Positions 39,661 through 50,659 of a stretch of 64,000 nucleotides of DNA are shown piece by piece. Within the stretch, counting starts at the first letter, position 1. Each line of letters starts with the position of its first letter. The position numbers were made by a program, and so were the translations under genes. Source of the DNA: Bordetella parapertussis (GTDB lineage Bacteria > Pseudomonadota > Gammaproteobacteria > Burkholderiales > Burkholderiaceae_B); NCBI GenBank assembly GCA_945865935.1, contig CAMBFI010000003.1, positions 117,754 through 181,753 of the forward strand, in the 5' to 3' direction. A model generated the notes under the pieces. It was given only the letters and a program-made list of their open reading frames with translations. It was not told the DNA's origin and did no database searches.

Positions 39661-40734
39661 TTATTTCCAAATGTTCCAGGGCGTCTGCATCCAGATCGCC
39701 ACGACCACTAGCCACACACCCGTAAGTGGGATAAATATTTTCCAACCTAACCGCATAATCTGGTCATACCGGTATCGAGGAAACGACGCACGGAACCAGA
39801 TAAACAAAGACACCACGACAAAGGTCTTCAAGCCCAACCACAACCAGCCTGGAATCCAGGTTAAGGGAGCAAACTCAAACGGTGGTGCCCAGCCGCCCAG
39901 GAACATGATCGAAGCCATGCAGGACAAGAAAATCATGTTGGCGTATTCGCCAAGGAAGAACAGCGCAAACGCCATACCCGAATACTCAACCATATGGCCC
40001 GCGACGATCTCAGATTCGCCCTCCACCACATCGAATGGATGACGGTTCGTTTCCGCGACGGCTGAAATCACGTAAATCACAAACAGCGGCAACAGTGGTA
40101 ACCAGTTCCAAGAGAGAAAGTTCAATCCCTTGTCCGCAAACCAACCTCGGGTCTGTACGTTGACGATCTCGGTCATATTCAGGCTGCCCGACACCAGCAG
40201 GACCGTCACCAACACAAAACCGATCGCAAGTTCATACGACAACATTTGTGCCGAGGCTCGCATGGCGGCCAGAAACGCGTACTTAGAGTTCGAGGCCCAA
40301 CCTGCCACGATGACGCCATAGACGCCGACCGAGGTAATGGCCATGACATACAGCAGTCCAGCGTTGACGTCCGCCAACACCATCTCCGGCCCAAAAGGAA
40401 CCACTGCCCAAGCAGCTAACGCTGGCATTAGGGTAACGACCGGAGCAAGAATAAACAGAATCTTGTTCGCCTGACTAGGCACCACCACTTCTTTGGTCAG
40501 TAATTTAAAGACGTCTGCAAAGGGCTGCAGCAAGCCGCGGAATCCCACGCGGTTCGGCCCTAAGCGAGCGTGCATGAAACCAATCATCTTGCGTTCCCAG
40601 TAGGTCAGGTATGCGACGCACAGAATGATCGGCACAGCAATCACCAAAATCTTCACCAGCGTCCACACTACCAACCAAGGGGTCTCGCCGATTAAACCGG
40701 TACCGAAAGTTTCAAGGACGTTCAGCCATTCCAT
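39661..40734 (-). CDS. nuoH: NADH-quinone oxidoreductase subunit H
   Basis: A 357-residue membrane subunit at the quinone chamber, eight transmembrane helices. Conserved signatures include [36 protein letters not shown] (read in pieces at residues 47-83) and the acidic loop [30 protein letters not shown]. The start ATG shares one base with the nuoG stop (TGATG), so it is translationally coupled to nuoG. Confidence 0.96.
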   Translation of the reverse strand: MEWLNVLETFGTGLIGETPWLVVWTLVKILVIAVPIILCVAYLTYWERKMIGFMHARLGPNRVGFRGLLQPFADVFKLLTKEVVVPSQANKILFILAPVVTLMPALAAWAVVPFGPEMVLADVNAGLLYVMAITSVGVYGVIVAGWASNSKYAFLAAMRASAQMLSYELAIGFVLVTVLLVSGSLNMTEIVNVQTRGWFADKGLNFLSWNWLPLLPLFVIYVISAVAETNRHPFDVVEGESEIVAGHMVEYSGMAFALFFLGEYANMIFLSCMASIMFLGGWAPPFEFAPLTWIPGWLWLGLKTFVVVSLFIWFRASFPRYRYDQIMRLGWKIFIPLTGVWLVVVAIWMQTPWNIWK

Positions 40735-43070
40735 CAGGCACGCTCCACTTGAAGTTGACCATACGCGCTACCAAGCGAAGCAGTTTGCGCAAAGCCAGCC
40801 GCGATACGCACCGCACAAACAGGCAAGGTATTGTCTTGTACCGCTACCAAGGTCACGCTGCCTGTTACAGACTTCACGCGCACGGCGTCGCCGGCCGCAC
40901 ACCCCAGGCTTGCGAGTGTTTGTGCATGCATCCGCGCAGCAGGCGCACGGGAAGCGGCGCTTTCTTGCAACGCGGGCGCGCGACGCACCAACGCATCGCT
41001 GCGATAGATCGGCAAGTCAGTCACGCGTTGTAACGCCCCCGCAGCACCCTGGCCTGTCGTCACAGAGACAACCCCAGCATTGATCTGGTTGGACAAGCGG
41101 CTCGATACACCACCGGACAACACGCTGTCGCGGACAGACTCAGATGTCTCATCATCAAAACCAGCCAAGTGCAATACGTTACCCAGCACACGTAGCACTT
41201 TCCAACCCGGACGCGTTTGACCGCGCGGCGTAACCGTACCCTTGAAGCTTTGCGCCGTTCCTTGCGCATTGACGAAGGTGCCCGACGTTTCAGTGAACGG
41301 GGCAATCGGCAACATCACATCAGCCCACTCGCGTGCGTCTGAGGCAAAGGCAGTGAGGGCCACAACAAATTCTGCCGCTTTCAGTGCAGCCACCGCCTGC
41401 GCGCCATTATCGGTATCAAGCAGGGGTTCCGCGTGCAACACGATATAGGCCTTGAGCGGCTCAGCCAGCATCGCCGCTGCAGACCGACCGCCCTTGCCGG
41501 GGACTGCACCCGCAAGATACGCACCAACCGTATTCGCGCCGGCAGTCAAGAAACCGAGTTTGCCGCCCGACAGCTGCGCAATCGACTGCGCCAAGGATGC
41601 AAGCTGGGCTGCATCGGGAGCGTTAACAGCCGTATTACCTAGCAACACCGCCACACGCTCACCACTGGCAAGACTTTGGGCGATCTGTTGAGCCGTCGCG
41701 TCAGCCTGAACGCCTGACAATGCCGCTGGCACATCAGCGCTTTTTGCTTTCGCGAGCGCCACAAGCACTTGCGCCAAAGTCTGCGCCAAGGCAATAGGCA
41801 ACACTGTCGCACGCGCCGTCAACTTAAGCAGGGGGTCATCACCCGCAGTATCGATGGCAGAAATCTGCGTACCACGCTTTGCGGCCTGACGCAAACGTTG
41901 AGCCATCAAAGGATGGTCCTTACGCAAAAAGGAACCCACCACGAGCACGCGGTCTAGCGTATCAAGCGCCGCAATCGGCATACCGAGCCATGGCGCACCA
42001 GTCAGTGCAGCGTCTAACTTGGCATCGGTTTGATACAAACGTGCATCGATGTTCTCAGAGCCTAGGCCGCGGGCCACACGCCCCAACAAAGTCAACTCTT
42101 CTAAGGTGGCGTATTCAGTCGCCAAGGCACCAATCTGCGCCGCACCTGAAGCGTCACGCACATCCATCAGTCCATGGGCGACTACCTGCAAGGCATCAGA
42201 CCACGAGGCCTCACGCCACTGACCATCCTGTCCTTTGACCATCGGTGTCGTCAAACGATCCTGTGTTAAGCCTTCGTACGAAAAACGATCACGATCGCTG
42301 ATCCAGCACTCGTTGATCTCTTCGTTCTCAAAAGGCACCACGCGCACCACTTCGTCACCTTTGACTTGAACCACTAGGTTCGCACCCAAACTATCATGTG
42401 GCGATACGGCGCGGCGACGAGCGAGTTCCCAAGTGCGCGCTTGATAGCGGAAAGGCTTGGAGGTTAAGGCGCCCACCGGACACAAATCAATCATATTGCC
42501 CGACAACTCGGACTCAACCGAGCGGCCGACAAAGGTGGTGATTTCGGAGTGTTCGCCCCGACCGATCATGCCCAGTTCCATCACACCCGCAACTTCCTGA
42601 CCGAAGCGAACGCAACGTGTGCAGTGAATGCAACGCGACATTTCCTCAGCTGACACCAGCGGGCCCATATTCTTATGGAACACCACGCGCTTTTCTTCTT
42701 GGTAGCGCGACGACGATCCACCGTAACCCACTGCCAAATCCTGCAGCTGACATTCACCACCCTGATCGCAGATCGGACAATCAAGGGGATGATTGATCAA
42801 CAAGAATTCCATCACGCTTTTTTGTGCAGCGACCGCACGCTCAGAGCACGTGTGTACGACCATGCCGTTTGTCGCAGGCGTGGCGCAAGCAGGCATCGCC
42901 TTAGGAGCCTTCTCGACCTCAACCAAGCACATGCGGCAGTTTGCCGCGATGGAGAGCTTCTTGTGATAACAGAAGTGCGGCACGTACACACCCAGTTTGT
43001 GTGCGGCGTGCATCACCATGCTGCCTTCTTGCACTTCGACTTTCTTGCCGTCGATGGTTAACTCAACCAT
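40734..43070 (-). CDS. nuoG: NADH-quinone oxidoreductase subunit G
   Basis: The 778-residue large peripheral subunit. The N-terminus has a 2Fe-2S ferredoxin domain (CRMCLVEVE and a further Cys), then [20 protein letters not shown] and the His/Cys-ligated cluster region [15 protein letters not shown]. The molybdopterin-oxidoreductase-like domain from about residue 215 is Ala-rich and lacks a recognisable cofactor site. I start at ATG 43070 ([13 protein letters not shown]); a TTG at 43082 would add four residues. It ends one base into nuoH and begins 15 bp after nuoF. Confidence 0.95.
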   Translation of the reverse strand: MVELTIDGKKVEVQEGSMVMHAAHKLGVYVPHFCYHKKLSIAANCRMCLVEVEKAPKAMPACATPATNGMVVHTCSERAVAAQKSVMEFLLINHPLDCPICDQGGECQLQDLAVGYGGSSSRYQEEKRVVFHKNMGPLVSAEEMSRCIHCTRCVRFGQEVAGVMELGMIGRGEHSEITTFVGRSVESELSGNMIDLCPVGALTSKPFRYQARTWELARRRAVSPHDSLGANLVVQVKGDEVVRVVPFENEEINECWISDRDRFSYEGLTQDRLTTPMVKGQDGQWREASWSDALQVVAHGLMDVRDASGAAQIGALATEYATLEELTLLGRVARGLGSENIDARLYQTDAKLDAALTGAPWLGMPIAALDTLDRVLVVGSFLRKDHPLMAQRLRQAAKRGTQISAIDTAGDDPLLKLTARATVLPIALAQTLAQVLVALAKAKSADVPAALSGVQADATAQQIAQSLASGERVAVLLGNTAVNAPDAAQLASLAQSIAQLSGGKLGFLTAGANTVGAYLAGAVPGKGGRSAAAMLAEPLKAYIVLHAEPLLDTDNGAQAVAALKAAEFVVALTAFASDAREWADVMLPIAPFTETSGTFVNAQGTAQSFKGTVTPRGQTRPGWKVLRVLGNVLHLAGFDDETSESVRDSVLSGGVSSRLSNQINAGVVSVTTGQGAAGALQRVTDLPIYRSDALVRRAPALQESAASRAPAARMHAQTLASLGCAAGDAVRVKSVTGSVTLVAVQDNTLPVCAVRIAAGFAQTASLGSAYGQLQVERA

Positions 43071-43085
43071 AACTTTGTCCAAACC

Positions 43086-44450
43086 TTAGAGATAGGGGGC
43101 CACCACACAGCGCTTATGCTCAATGTGATAGGCGAATTCGTCGCGATAATGTTTCAGGAAACCGCGCACCGGCATGGCTGCGGCGTCACCCAGAGCGCAA
43201 ATCGTGCGGCCCATGATGTTGCCCGCAACCGAGTCCAGCATATCGAGATCTTCAGGACGACCCTGACCATGCTCGATGCGATTAACCATGCGGTAGAGCC
43301 AGCCCGTACCTTCTCGGCACGGTGTGCACTGACCGCAGCTTTCTTCAAAATAAAAATACGACAGACGCAAAAGCGACTTGACCATACAACGGGTGTCATT
43401 CATGACAATCACGGCACCCGAACCGAGCATCGAGCCCGCTTTCGAGATAGCGTCGTAATCCATCGTCGTATCCATCATGATGTTGCCGGGAATCACTGGG
43501 GCACTCGAACCGCCAGGGATCACAGCCTTGAGAGTCGAACCACCACGCATGCCGCCAGCCAGCTCGAGCAACTTCGAGAATGGCGTACCCAATGGGATTT
43601 CGTAGTTGCCAGGACGCTCGACATCACCGGTGATGGAGAAGAGCTTTGTGCCACCGTTATTGGGCTTACCCACTTCGAGGTAGGCCGGACCACCATTGCG
43701 GATAATCCACGGGACAGCCGCAAACGTTTCGGTGTTGTTGATCGTGGTGGGTTTGCCATACAAACCAAAGCTGGCGGGGAAAGGCGGCTTAAAGCGAGGC
43801 TGCCCTTTCTTTCCTTCCAGCGACTCGAGCAAGGCGGTTTCTTCACCGCAAATGTAAGCACCGAAACCATGAAAGGCGTGCAGCTGAAAATTGAATTGCG
43901 AGCCCAGGATGTTGTCACCGAGAAACCCTGCTTTGCGCGCCTCTTCCAAGGCTTCTTCAAAGCGCTGATACACCTCAAAAATCTCGCCGTGAATGTAGTT
44001 ATATCCGACAGGGATTCCCATCGCGTAAGCTGCAATCGCCATCCCTTCAATCACGATATGCGGATTCAAGCGCAGGATATCGCGGTCTTTAAACGTACCG
44101 GGCTCACCTTCGTCGGAGTTGCAGACCAAATACTTTTGCCCTGGGAACGTGCGAGGCATGAAGCTCCACTTCAGGCCCGTGGGGAAGCCTGCACCACCGC
44201 GACCACGCAAGCCAGACGCTTTGACTTCAGCGATCACGTCCTCTTGACTCATGCCTGTGGTCAGAATCTTGCGCAAAGCCTCATAGCCACCGCGCTTCAC
44301 GTAGTCAGCCAAGCGCCAATTATTGCCATCCAAGTCCGCCATGATCTGCGGGCCGATATGACGACCATGCAAGGCCATGGAGTCAGCAGGTGTACCTGGG
44401 GAGGCAATCAGCCCCTGACCGTATTTCGAAAGAATGGCTGCGGTGCTCAT
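43086..44450 (-). CDS. nuoF: NADH-quinone oxidoreductase subunit F (NADH and FMN site)
   Basis: A 454-residue flavoprotein subunit that oxidises NADH. The NADH/FMN-binding part is [19 protein letters not shown] (about residues 78-96) and [16 protein letters not shown]. The glycine-rich [10 protein letters not shown] is also visible. The N3 4Fe-4S cluster ligands are in [12 protein letters not shown] plus a later Cys in [10 protein letters not shown]. The start overlaps the nuoE stop by 4 bp. Confidence 0.97.
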   Translation of the reverse strand: MSTAAILSKYGQGLIASPGTPADSMALHGRHIGPQIMADLDGNNWRLADYVKRGGYEALRKILTTGMSQEDVIAEVKASGLRGRGGAGFPTGLKWSFMPRTFPGQKYLVCNSDEGEPGTFKDRDILRLNPHIVIEGMAIAAYAMGIPVGYNYIHGEIFEVYQRFEEALEEARKAGFLGDNILGSQFNFQLHAFHGFGAYICGEETALLESLEGKKGQPRFKPPFPASFGLYGKPTTINNTETFAAVPWIIRNGGPAYLEVGKPNNGGTKLFSITGDVERPGNYEIPLGTPFSKLLELAGGMRGGSTLKAVIPGGSSAPVIPGNIMMDTTMDYDAISKAGSMLGSGAVIVMNDTRCMVKSLLRLSYFYFEESCGQCTPCREGTGWLYRMVNRIEHGQGRPEDLDMLDSVAGNIMGRTICALGDAAAMPVRGFLKHYRDEFAYHIEHKRCVVAPYL

Positions 44451-44947
44451 ACAGCAGCTCCTTTTGCAGCCGCACCCAGATCGGCGATCATCGCATCAAT
44501 CTTGTCGGCGGCCATCCGCACGCACATGTGCGTGTTGTTGATCAACAGTACCGGCGAATCACCGCAAGCACCCATGCACTCGCCTTCAACGAGCGAGAAG
44601 GTGCCGCACGCTGTGGTTTCACGAAAGCCGATACCGAGTTTCTGTTTTAGGTAATCCGCTGTTTTTTCACCATCGCGCAGCGCGCACGGCAAATTTGTGC
44701 ACACACTGATCTTGAACTTGCCGACGGGGTGTACGTTAAACATGTTGTAGAACGTGGCGTTCTCCTGCACAGCAATCGCAGGTTGGCCAAGGTAGTCTGC
44801 GACATCCTGAATCACTTCAGGCGACACCCAGCCTTTTTCCTCTTGAGCGATTGTCAGCGACGCCATGATGGCCGACTGCTTTTGATCAGCCGGGTACTTG
44901 GCGATCTCGCGGTCGATTCTTTTGTAGGCCTGTTCAGAGAGCAGCAT
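44447..44947 (-). CDS. nuoE: NADH-quinone oxidoreductase subunit E (2Fe-2S)
   Basis: A 166-residue thioredoxin-like 2Fe-2S subunit (cluster N1a). Ligands are C in [12 protein letters not shown] (two Cys) and C in [11 protein letters not shown] (two Cys). The start chosen is ATG 44947 ([19 protein letters not shown]), the usual N-terminus; a GTG at 44953 is possible. Overlaps nuoF by 4 bp. Confidence 0.95.
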   Translation of the reverse strand: MLLSEQAYKRIDREIAKYPADQKQSAIMASLTIAQEEKGWVSPEVIQDVADYLGQPAIAVQENATFYNMFNVHPVGKFKISVCTNLPCALRDGEKTADYLKQKLGIGFRETTACGTFSLVEGECMGACGDSPVLLINNTHMCVRMAADKIDAMIADLGAAAKGAAV

Positions 44948-44979
44948 GTTCACATCCGGTAGAAGCTTAACGATGACCG

Positions 44980-46236
44980 TTAGCGGTCAATCTCACCAAA
45001 AACAATATCCTGGGTACCGATGATCGTGACGGCATCGGCAATCATGTGGCCACGCGACATTTCGTCAAGCGCCTGCAAGTGCACAAAACCTGGCGCACGA
45101 ATTTTTAAACGGTACGGCTTGTTAGCGCCATCAGACACCATGTAGATACCAAACTCACCTTTTGGGTGTTCTACACACGCATAGGCCTCACCCGCTGGGA
45201 CGTGAAAGCCTTCTGTAAAAAGTTTGAAGTGATGAATCAACTCTTCCATGTTGGACTTCATGCCCGTACGCTGTGGTGGCGATACTTTATGGTTGTCCGT
45301 CATCACCGGTCCAGGGTTGTTACGCAACCACTTCACACACTGCGCGATGATGCGATTACTTTCACGCATTTCAGCCACGCGCACCAAATAACGATCATAC
45401 GAGTCACCGTTCACACCGACGGGCACTTCAAACTGCATGCGATCGTAGACTTCGTAAGGCTGCATCTTGCGCAGATCCCACGCCACGCCCGAACCACGCA
45501 ACATCGGCCCAGTAAAACCAAGTGCTTTGGCGCGCTCTGGATCTACCACGCCAATGCCAACCAAACGCTGCTTCCAGATGCGATTGTCGGTCAATAGAGT
45601 TTCGTATTCGTCGACACAGGCTGGGAAACGCTTGGTAAAGTCTTCGATGAAGTCGAGCAACGAGCCCGAGCGCGCATCGTTCATTATTTTGAAATCTTTT
45701 GCCGAGCGGTATTCGCTAGACTTACCGTATTGCGCCATCGCATCAGGCAGATCGCGATACACGCCACCCGGACGGTAATAGGCCGCGTGCATACGCGCAC
45801 CCGACACCGCCTCGTAGCAATCCATCAAGTCTTCACGCTCACGGAAGGCGTACAAAAATACAGCCATCGCGCCAACGTCAAGCGCGTGTGAACCCAAAGA
45901 CATCAGGTGGTTCAACAGGCGTGTGATCTCATCAAACATCACGCGGATATACTGCGCACGCAAAGGCACCTGCACACCCATCATTTTCTCGATGGCCATC
46001 ACGTAGGCGTGCTCGTTACACATCATCGACACATAGTCGAGACGATCCATGTAAGGCAAGGCTTGGAGAAAGGTACGGTGCTCCGCAAGCTTTTCCGTGC
46101 CACGATGCAGCAAGCCGATGTGTGGATCAGCACGTTGAATCACTTCGCCATCAAGCTCAAGCACCAAACGCAACACACCGTGTGCTGCGGGGTGCTGTGG
46201 GCCAAAGTTCAGCGTGTAATTTTTAATTTCAGCCAT
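44980..46236 (-). CDS. nuoD: NADH-quinone oxidoreductase subunit D
   Basis: A 418-residue peripheral subunit related to NiFe-hydrogenase large chains, forming the quinone pocket with NuoB. Landmarks are [21 protein letters not shown] (residues 11-31) with the conserved His, and [18 protein letters not shown]. The C-terminus ends in the typical [14 protein letters not shown]. It lies 2 bp after nuoC and 32 bp before nuoE. Confidence 0.97.
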   Translation of the reverse strand: MAEIKNYTLNFGPQHPAAHGVLRLVLELDGEVIQRADPHIGLLHRGTEKLAEHRTFLQALPYMDRLDYVSMMCNEHAYVMAIEKMMGVQVPLRAQYIRVMFDEITRLLNHLMSLGSHALDVGAMAVFLYAFREREDLMDCYEAVSGARMHAAYYRPGGVYRDLPDAMAQYGKSSEYRSAKDFKIMNDARSGSLLDFIEDFTKRFPACVDEYETLLTDNRIWKQRLVGIGVVDPERAKALGFTGPMLRGSGVAWDLRKMQPYEVYDRMQFEVPVGVNGDSYDRYLVRVAEMRESNRIIAQCVKWLRNNPGPVMTDNHKVSPPQRTGMKSNMEELIHHFKLFTEGFHVPAGEAYACVEHPKGEFGIYMVSDGANKPYRLKIRAPGFVHLQALDEMSRGHMIADAVTIIGTQDIVFGEIDR

Positions 46237-46238
46237 GA

Positions 46239-46859
46239 TTAGCGTCCCATCCCGTAACCGTCTTCGCGAATCACGCGCGGGATAACTTCGCGCGGATCGA
46301 TGGTGACTGGCTGATACACCACTCTGCCCTGCTCCGGGTCATAGCGCATCTCAACGTTGCCGTATACGGGGAAATCTTTACGGAATGGATGACCAATAAA
46401 GCCATAGTCGGTTAGGATACGGCGCAAATCGGGATGACCTTCGAACACAATACCAAACAAGTCAAACGCTTCGCGCTCGAACCAGTTGACGCTTGGCCAA
46501 ACATCTACAAGCGAATCCAGAACAGGAAATTCTGTATGTTGCAAGAACGTACGGACACGCAAACGACAGTTATGCGTGAGCGACAGCAAGTGCGCAACCA
46601 CCGCAAAGCGATTGGCAGGCACAACCGCGCCGGCAGGGACTTCTCCCACACGCCCTGCACCATAGGTCAGATAATCTAGACCACACAAGTCAATACAGGT
46701 TTCGAAATGCAAGGCTGGCTCATCACGCAAACGCTGGCACACGGACAGCCACTGATCGGGCGAGACCTCAAGTGTGATCTCATCAGTCGACAGCGTGAGC
46801 TTGGCTTGTTCACCAAGCAAGGTCATCAATTGTTGTTGCAGGTTTTCTAGCCTGGACAT
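46239..46859 (-). CDS. nuoC: NADH-quinone oxidoreductase subunit C
   Basis: A 206-residue 30-kDa-type subunit. The family signature [12 protein letters not shown] appears as [24 protein letters not shown], and the end is [13 protein letters not shown]. It sits in the peripheral arm next to NuoD; nuoC and nuoD are separate genes here, unlike the E. coli fusion. A hairpin-forming 54-bp spacer separates it from nuoB. Confidence 0.96.
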   Translation of the reverse strand: MSRLENLQQQLMTLLGEQAKLTLSTDEITLEVSPDQWLSVCQRLRDEPALHFETCIDLCGLDYLTYGAGRVGEVPAGAVVPANRFAVVAHLLSLTHNCRLRVRTFLQHTEFPVLDSLVDVWPSVNWFEREAFDLFGIVFEGHPDLRRILTDYGFIGHPFRKDFPVYGNVEMRYDPEQGRVVYQPVTIDPREVIPRVIREDGYGMGR

Positions 46860-46878
46860 GTCTTAAGCCTGTGTAACG

Positions 46879-46907
46879 CAACGTGCATGGCGCAAGCCAA
46901 CACGTTG
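46879..46907 (-). other. Intercistronic hairpin between nuoB and nuoC
   Basis: Arms caacgtg (46879-46885) and cacgttg (46901-46907) enclose an inner GGC/GCC stem with a 4-base loop, separated by a small internal loop. It lies in the longest gap of the operon apart from nothing else coding. No T tract follows, so it is more likely an mRNA-processing or stability element than a terminator (inference). Confidence 0.45.
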
Positions 46908-46913
46908 TTTGAA

Positions 46914-47390
46914 TTAACGAGCAATCGTGTTTGTTTGGCGGATTTTGTTTTGCATCTGCAACAAGCCATACACCAGAGCCTCTGCAGTCGGTGGGCACCC
47001 AGGCACATAGACATCAACGGGCACGATGCGATCACAGCCACGCACAACCGAATACGAGTAGTGGTAGTAACCACCACCATTCGCACAGGAACCCATTGAA
47101 ACCACCCAACGTGGCTCGGGCATCTGGTCATACACCTTGCGCAAGGCAGGTGCCATCTTGTTGCATAACGTACCCGCAACAATCATTAAATCCGATTGTC
47201 TGGGACTAGGACGAAAAATAATTCCGAACTGATCTAGGTCGTAGCGCGCAGCGCCCGCATGCATCATTTCTACCGCACAACAAGCCAGACCAAACGTCAT
47301 TGGCCACATCGAACCGGTTTTTGCCCAGTTGATGAACTTGTCTGCGCTAGTGGTGATGAAACCTTCTTTCAGAATGCCATCGATTGCCAT
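46914..47390 (-). CDS. nuoB: NADH-quinone oxidoreductase subunit B (cluster N2)
   Basis: A 158-residue subunit holding the terminal 4Fe-4S cluster N2. The ligands are the adjacent Cys pair in [13 protein letters not shown] in [12 protein letters not shown], and C in [11 protein letters not shown]. Standard length and motif order. It lies 24 bp after nuoA. Confidence 0.97.
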   Translation of the reverse strand: MAIDGILKEGFITTSADKFINWAKTGSMWPMTFGLACCAVEMMHAGAARYDLDQFGIIFRPSPRQSDLMIVAGTLCNKMAPALRKVYDQMPEPRWVVSMGSCANGGGYYHYSYSVVRGCDRIVPVDVYVPGCPPTAEALVYGLLQMQNKIRQTNTIAR

Positions 47391-47414
47391 AGTTAAGCTC
47401 TGCGTTGCTGGGTT

Positions 47415-47774
47415 TTATTCCCAGTCAAGCGCACCTTTTTTCCACTCGTAGATAAACCCAACAGTCAAGATCGTTAAAAAGATCATTGCCGTGACGAAAC
47501 CAACCATACCCACTGCGCCATTTGCGATGGCCCAAGGGAATAAAAATGCGATTTCAAGATCAAACAAAATAAAGAGGATGGCAATCAAGTAATAGCGCAC
47601 GTCGAACTTCATGCGTGAATCACCAAAGGTTTCAAAACCACACTCATAGGGCGAGAGTTTTTGCGCATCAGGGCGATGCGGGCCAATCAAGGAGCCGGCT
47701 GCGATCAACGCAAAACCGATGGCGCTACCCACGGCGATAAAAAGCAGGACAGGGAAATATTGTTGCAGATTCAT
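47415..47774 (-). CDS. nuoA: NADH-quinone oxidoreductase subunit A
   Basis: A 119-residue membrane subunit with three transmembrane helices. The conserved loop [22 protein letters not shown] with its quinone-site Cys is at about residues 42-63, followed by [14 protein letters not shown]. First gene of the nuo operon; the predicted transcription start lies about 27 nt upstream. Confidence 0.96.
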   Translation of the reverse strand: MNLQQYFPVLLFIAVGSAIGFALIAAGSLIGPHRPDAQKLSPYECGFETFGDSRMKFDVRYYLIAILFILFDLEIAFLFPWAIANGAVGMVGFVTAMIFLTILTVGFIYEWKKGALDWE

Positions 47775-47807
47775 CCAGAGTCTCGGCTGTGTTGCACAAA
47801 CCTCAAG

Positions 47808-47817
47808 ATTGTAGCAC
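47808..47817 (-). promoter_or_regulatory. Extended -10 promoter of the nuo operon
   Basis: On the minus strand TGCTACAAT (47816-47808) fits an extended -10 element. The 14-base block caagattgtagcac (plus strand, 47804-47817) occurs again at 51363-51376 upstream of tRNA-Leu. Predicted start about 47801. No good -35 box is visible. Confidence 0.55.
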
Positions 47818-47890
47818 TGTCACTAGGGTTTTTACTCAGCCCTATCGCCCAACTGACATAGGGAGATCACACCTAAAACGTGTCAGCACA

Positions 47891-47930
47891 AATCAAAGCG
47901 GGTCACTCCGAAGAGTGACCCGCTTTGATT
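47891..47930 (-). terminator. Strong rho-independent terminator of the porin gene, UUCG tetraloop
   Basis: An 18-bp perfect stem (47891-47908 with 47913-47930) closes a 4-base loop that reads C(UUCG)G in minus-strand RNA, an ultra-stable tetraloop. It lies about 50 bp after the porin stop and before the nuo promoter, so it insulates nuo from the porin transcript. The following T run is short. Confidence 0.85.
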
Positions 47931-47981
47931 ACTTACCGCAACTGGTTTAGCCGAAACTAAACCAACGTGCTAAGCAGTTGC

Positions 47982-49115
47982 TTAGAACATGTGACGGATA
48001 CCAACACCGACAACGGTGCTCTTAGCTGTGTCAACTGTTGCGTAGTTCTGAGTCTGACCAACGTATGTGTACAGGTTTGTACGCTTCGTGAAGTCATAGG
48101 TGTAACCCAGGTTGAACGAACTCTGGTTCTGAGCGTTGTACGCGTCTTTCATGTTGGTATTAGGAGCAATCATGGTCCATGACAACAAGACACGCGAAAC
48201 AGCGTTCACAGGAATCGTGGCGCCGACCAGATAGGAGTTATACCCAACGCTTGGTGCGAAAACTGCCGCAGTTGTACCGCTAGGTGTTGTCGCGATCGAG
48301 GCACCGGTACCGCCTGCACCCGAACCAGCCCAGAAACCATCACGTGTTTGGCCATAGCCCAAAGCCAACTTGACGACTTTAAAATCGTACGTACCCGAGA
48401 CGTTCCAAGCATTAATGCTCTGACCATTCATTGCCGAGGTTTCAGCAGCATACAGTTTGTCATACGACAAAGCGGCGTAGAAAGGGCCATTGCCGTACTT
48501 AGCGCCAGCAGTAATTTGGCGGGTGTTGTTTGACGTAGCGAAGTTATATCCAGTTGTGCCACCGTTCGTTGATTGACCGGACGCGAAAGAGTAGCCTAAG
48601 CCGGCTTGGAAGCCGCTCATCACTGGTGTTTTGTACATCAGTGTGTTATCCAGGCGCACGGTGTTCGCAACTGTGAAGGCATTACCCATGTTCAGTTGAC
48701 CAAACCCGCCCGAAAATGGATCGACAGGATAGTTAATCCACTCAGAGGCCAAGTTAATCATACGACCAAGGCGTACTTCGCCCCAAGCGTTGTTCTGCAT
48801 ACCAACCCAAGCTGCGCGGCCAAACATGCGACCACCTTGCTGGAAAGTACCGTTACCCAGGTCGTAACCATTTTCCAACTGGAACATGGCTTTGTTGCCA
48901 TTACCAAGCGACTCAACGCCCTTTAATCCAAAACGGTTACCGGATTGTGAGCCGTAAGCGCCACCAAAGTTGGTGACGCCTGTGCCGTTGGCAAGGCTAA
49001 CTGACGAGTAGCGCAAGCCACCGTCCAAAATACCATACAAAGTTACTGACGATTGTGCCGAAGCGGCACCAGCAAAGCCGGCTAGCAGGGCGGCAGCGAG
49101 CAGAGTCTTTTTCAT
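47982..49115 (-). CDS. General porin, outer membrane (Burkholderiales OmpC-like)
   Basis: A 377-residue trimeric-type porin. It has a signal peptide (MKKTLLAAALLAGFAGAASA, cleavage before QSSVTLYG). The mature start SSVTLYGILDGGLRYSS is the family standard, and the C-terminal aromatic residue needed for BAM recognition is present (IRHMF). Between lie alternating amphipathic strands and the loop-3 region with acidic residues. It lets small hydrophilic solutes through. The 231-bp upstream region holds no recognisable gene. Expression is probably high, given the strong terminator. Closest families are Bordetella/Achromobacter porins. Confidence 0.93.
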   Translation of the reverse strand: MKKTLLAAALLAGFAGAASAQSSVTLYGILDGGLRYSSVSLANGTGVTNFGGAYGSQSGNRFGLKGVESLGNGNKAMFQLENGYDLGNGTFQQGGRMFGRAAWVGMQNNAWGEVRLGRMINLASEWINYPVDPFSGGFGQLNMGNAFTVANTVRLDNTLMYKTPVMSGFQAGLGYSFASGQSTNGGTTGYNFATSNNTRQITAGAKYGNGPFYAALSYDKLYAAETSAMNGQSINAWNVSGTYDFKVVKLALGYGQTRDGFWAGSGAGGTGASIATTPSGTTAAVFAPSVGYNSYLVGATIPVNAVSRVLLSWTMIAPNTNMKDAYNAQNQSSFNLGYTYDFTKRTNLYTYVGQTQNYATVDTAKSTVVGVGIRHMF

Positions 49116-49346
49116 TTAAGAAATCTCCGTTGATTTGAGTGACAAGAGCAACAAACAGTATTGTCTGCCGCCCCCCTAACTCCGCTAAGGGAAGTTGTCG
49201 CTATTGCATCAAAAATCCGGGCCTGTGGCTATGAAAGCCGGTAGAAAAGAGCCTAGCGGATGGTTTTCTGTTGGGTTCGCACAACGTTTTGTGGTTAAAA
49301 CACCTAATTTACAGGGTTTACCCTTTGTTTGAACAAATTTCGTTTT

Positions 49347-50549
49347 TTACACCAACTGTTCACAGGCACGCTTTAAACGCGCGCAGCCTTCGTCGAGCAC
49401 TGCCATCGAAGTTGCGAACGAAAAACGAAAGAACGGGGCGCACCCATAAGCCGCTCCGTGTACGCCGGCCAGCTTTTCTGCGTCTAATAAGTACAAAACA
49501 AAGTCTTCGTCCGTTTTGATCACGCGACCATCCGGCGCTTTTTTACCCAAGACGCCCGCGCACGAGGGAAACACATAGAACGCCCCCTCAGGCAAATGAC
49601 ATGTAATCCCAGATATCGCATTCAGTTGCGCCACGACCGCATCACGGCGGTCCTGAAATATTTTTGTACGCTCGGCAATAAAGCCTTGGGGGCCCGTTAA
49701 GGCCTCAAGCGCTGCAGCTTGACCAATAGACGAGGGATTTGACGTACTTTGAGATTGCAACTTGGTAATCGCCTTGATCAACTCAGCAGGTGCTCCGCAA
49801 TACCCAATCCGCCAACCCGTCATCGCATAGGCTTTCGATACGCCATTCACCGTCAGCGTTCTTTCTTTAAGCTCGGGCGCCACTTGCGCCATCGTGCAAA
49901 ACTCACGGCCATCAAACAACACGTGTTCATAGATGTCGTCGGACAGCACCCAGACGTGGGGATGACGAATCAGCACGTCAGCCAGTGCTCGCAACTCTTG
50001 TCGCGAATACACCGCACCACTCGGATTGTTCGGGGCATTCAAGACCAGCCAACGTGTGCGCGGCGTGATGGCGCGCTCAAGGTCCTCTGGCTGCAGCTTG
50101 AAGCCTTTTTCTGGAGGACACATCACAGGTACAGGGGTGCCACCCGCTAACAGCACGATATCTGGGTAAGAAACATAAAAAGGTGCGGGCACGATGACCT
50201 CAACACCTTTTTGTACCGTTGCCATCAAAGCATTGAAGATCACTTGCTTGCCACCCGTACCAACGATGACTTCGCTCGTTGAATACGAAAGCTGGTTCTC
50301 ACGCAAAAACTTAGCGCACACCGCGGCTTTCAATTCAGGGGTGCCACCAATGTCCGTGTATTTTGTCTTGGAGGCCGCCATGGCCCGCACCACGGCCTCG
50401 ACCACATTAGGCGGTGTGTCGAAGTCGGGTTCGCCCGCCGTCAACCCGACCACGTCGTGGCCGGCCGCCTTCAACGCGCGTGAGCGCTGTGTTGCCATGG
50501 AGCTCGGTGAGGGCTTGATACGATTCAGACGGTCGGCGATAAAAGACAT
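49347..50549 (-). CDS. Class I pyridoxal-phosphate aminotransferase (aspartate aminotransferase-like)
   Basis: A 400-residue fold-type I aminotransferase, subgroup I-gamma/beta. The PLP Lys lies in NGVSKAYAMTGWRIGY, the Asn/Pro substrate region in LNAPNNPSGAVYS, and the Arg binding the alpha-carboxylate near the C-terminus in FRFSFATS. The Tyr and Asp ring contacts are in WVLSDDIYEHVLFD. It most likely transfers amino groups between aspartate or another amino acid and 2-oxoglutarate; exact substrate is not readable. No operon partner: it is preceded by a usp terminator and followed by the porin upstream region. Confidence 0.9.
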   Translation of the reverse strand: MSFIADRLNRIKPSPSSMATQRSRALKAAGHDVVGLTAGEPDFDTPPNVVEAVVRAMAASKTKYTDIGGTPELKAAVCAKFLRENQLSYSTSEVIVGTGGKQVIFNALMATVQKGVEVIVPAPFYVSYPDIVLLAGGTPVPVMCPPEKGFKLQPEDLERAITPRTRWLVLNAPNNPSGAVYSRQELRALADVLIRHPHVWVLSDDIYEHVLFDGREFCTMAQVAPELKERTLTVNGVSKAYAMTGWRIGYCGAPAELIKAITKLQSQSTSNPSSIGQAAALEALTGPQGFIAERTKIFQDRRDAVVAQLNAISGITCHLPEGAFYVFPSCAGVLGKKAPDGRVIKTDEDFVLYLLDAEKLAGVHGAAYGCAPFFRFSFATSMAVLDEGCARLKRACEQLV

Positions 50550-50580
50550 GGACGAGAACCTTTATTCAATGGGCCCGAGG

Positions 50581-50610
50581 CAAAAAAAATACCTCGCGTG
50601 CGAGGTATTT
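50581..50610 (-). terminator. Rho-independent terminator of the usp gene
   Basis: Stem AATACCTCGC paired with GCGAGGTATT (arms within 50586-50609) followed on the minus strand by eight T residues. It lies about 50 bp after the universal stress protein gene and just before the aminotransferase start. Confidence 0.88.
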
Positions 50611-50659
50611 TAAGGCTGTAACGCGACATGTTTGCGCTAAAGAGCACCACAACAGCAAA

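Noticed and set aside
43116..44654. Long plus-strand open frame of 512 codons opposite nuoF/nuoE
   Set aside because: It lies fully antisense to two clear complex I genes, shows no domain and has the His/Arg-rich composition usual for a mirror of GC-rich codons.
49116..49346. Search for a small RNA or promoter in the porin leader
   Set aside because: Several AT-rich hexamers are present but none form a convincing -35/-10 pair, and no stable terminator-like structure was found.
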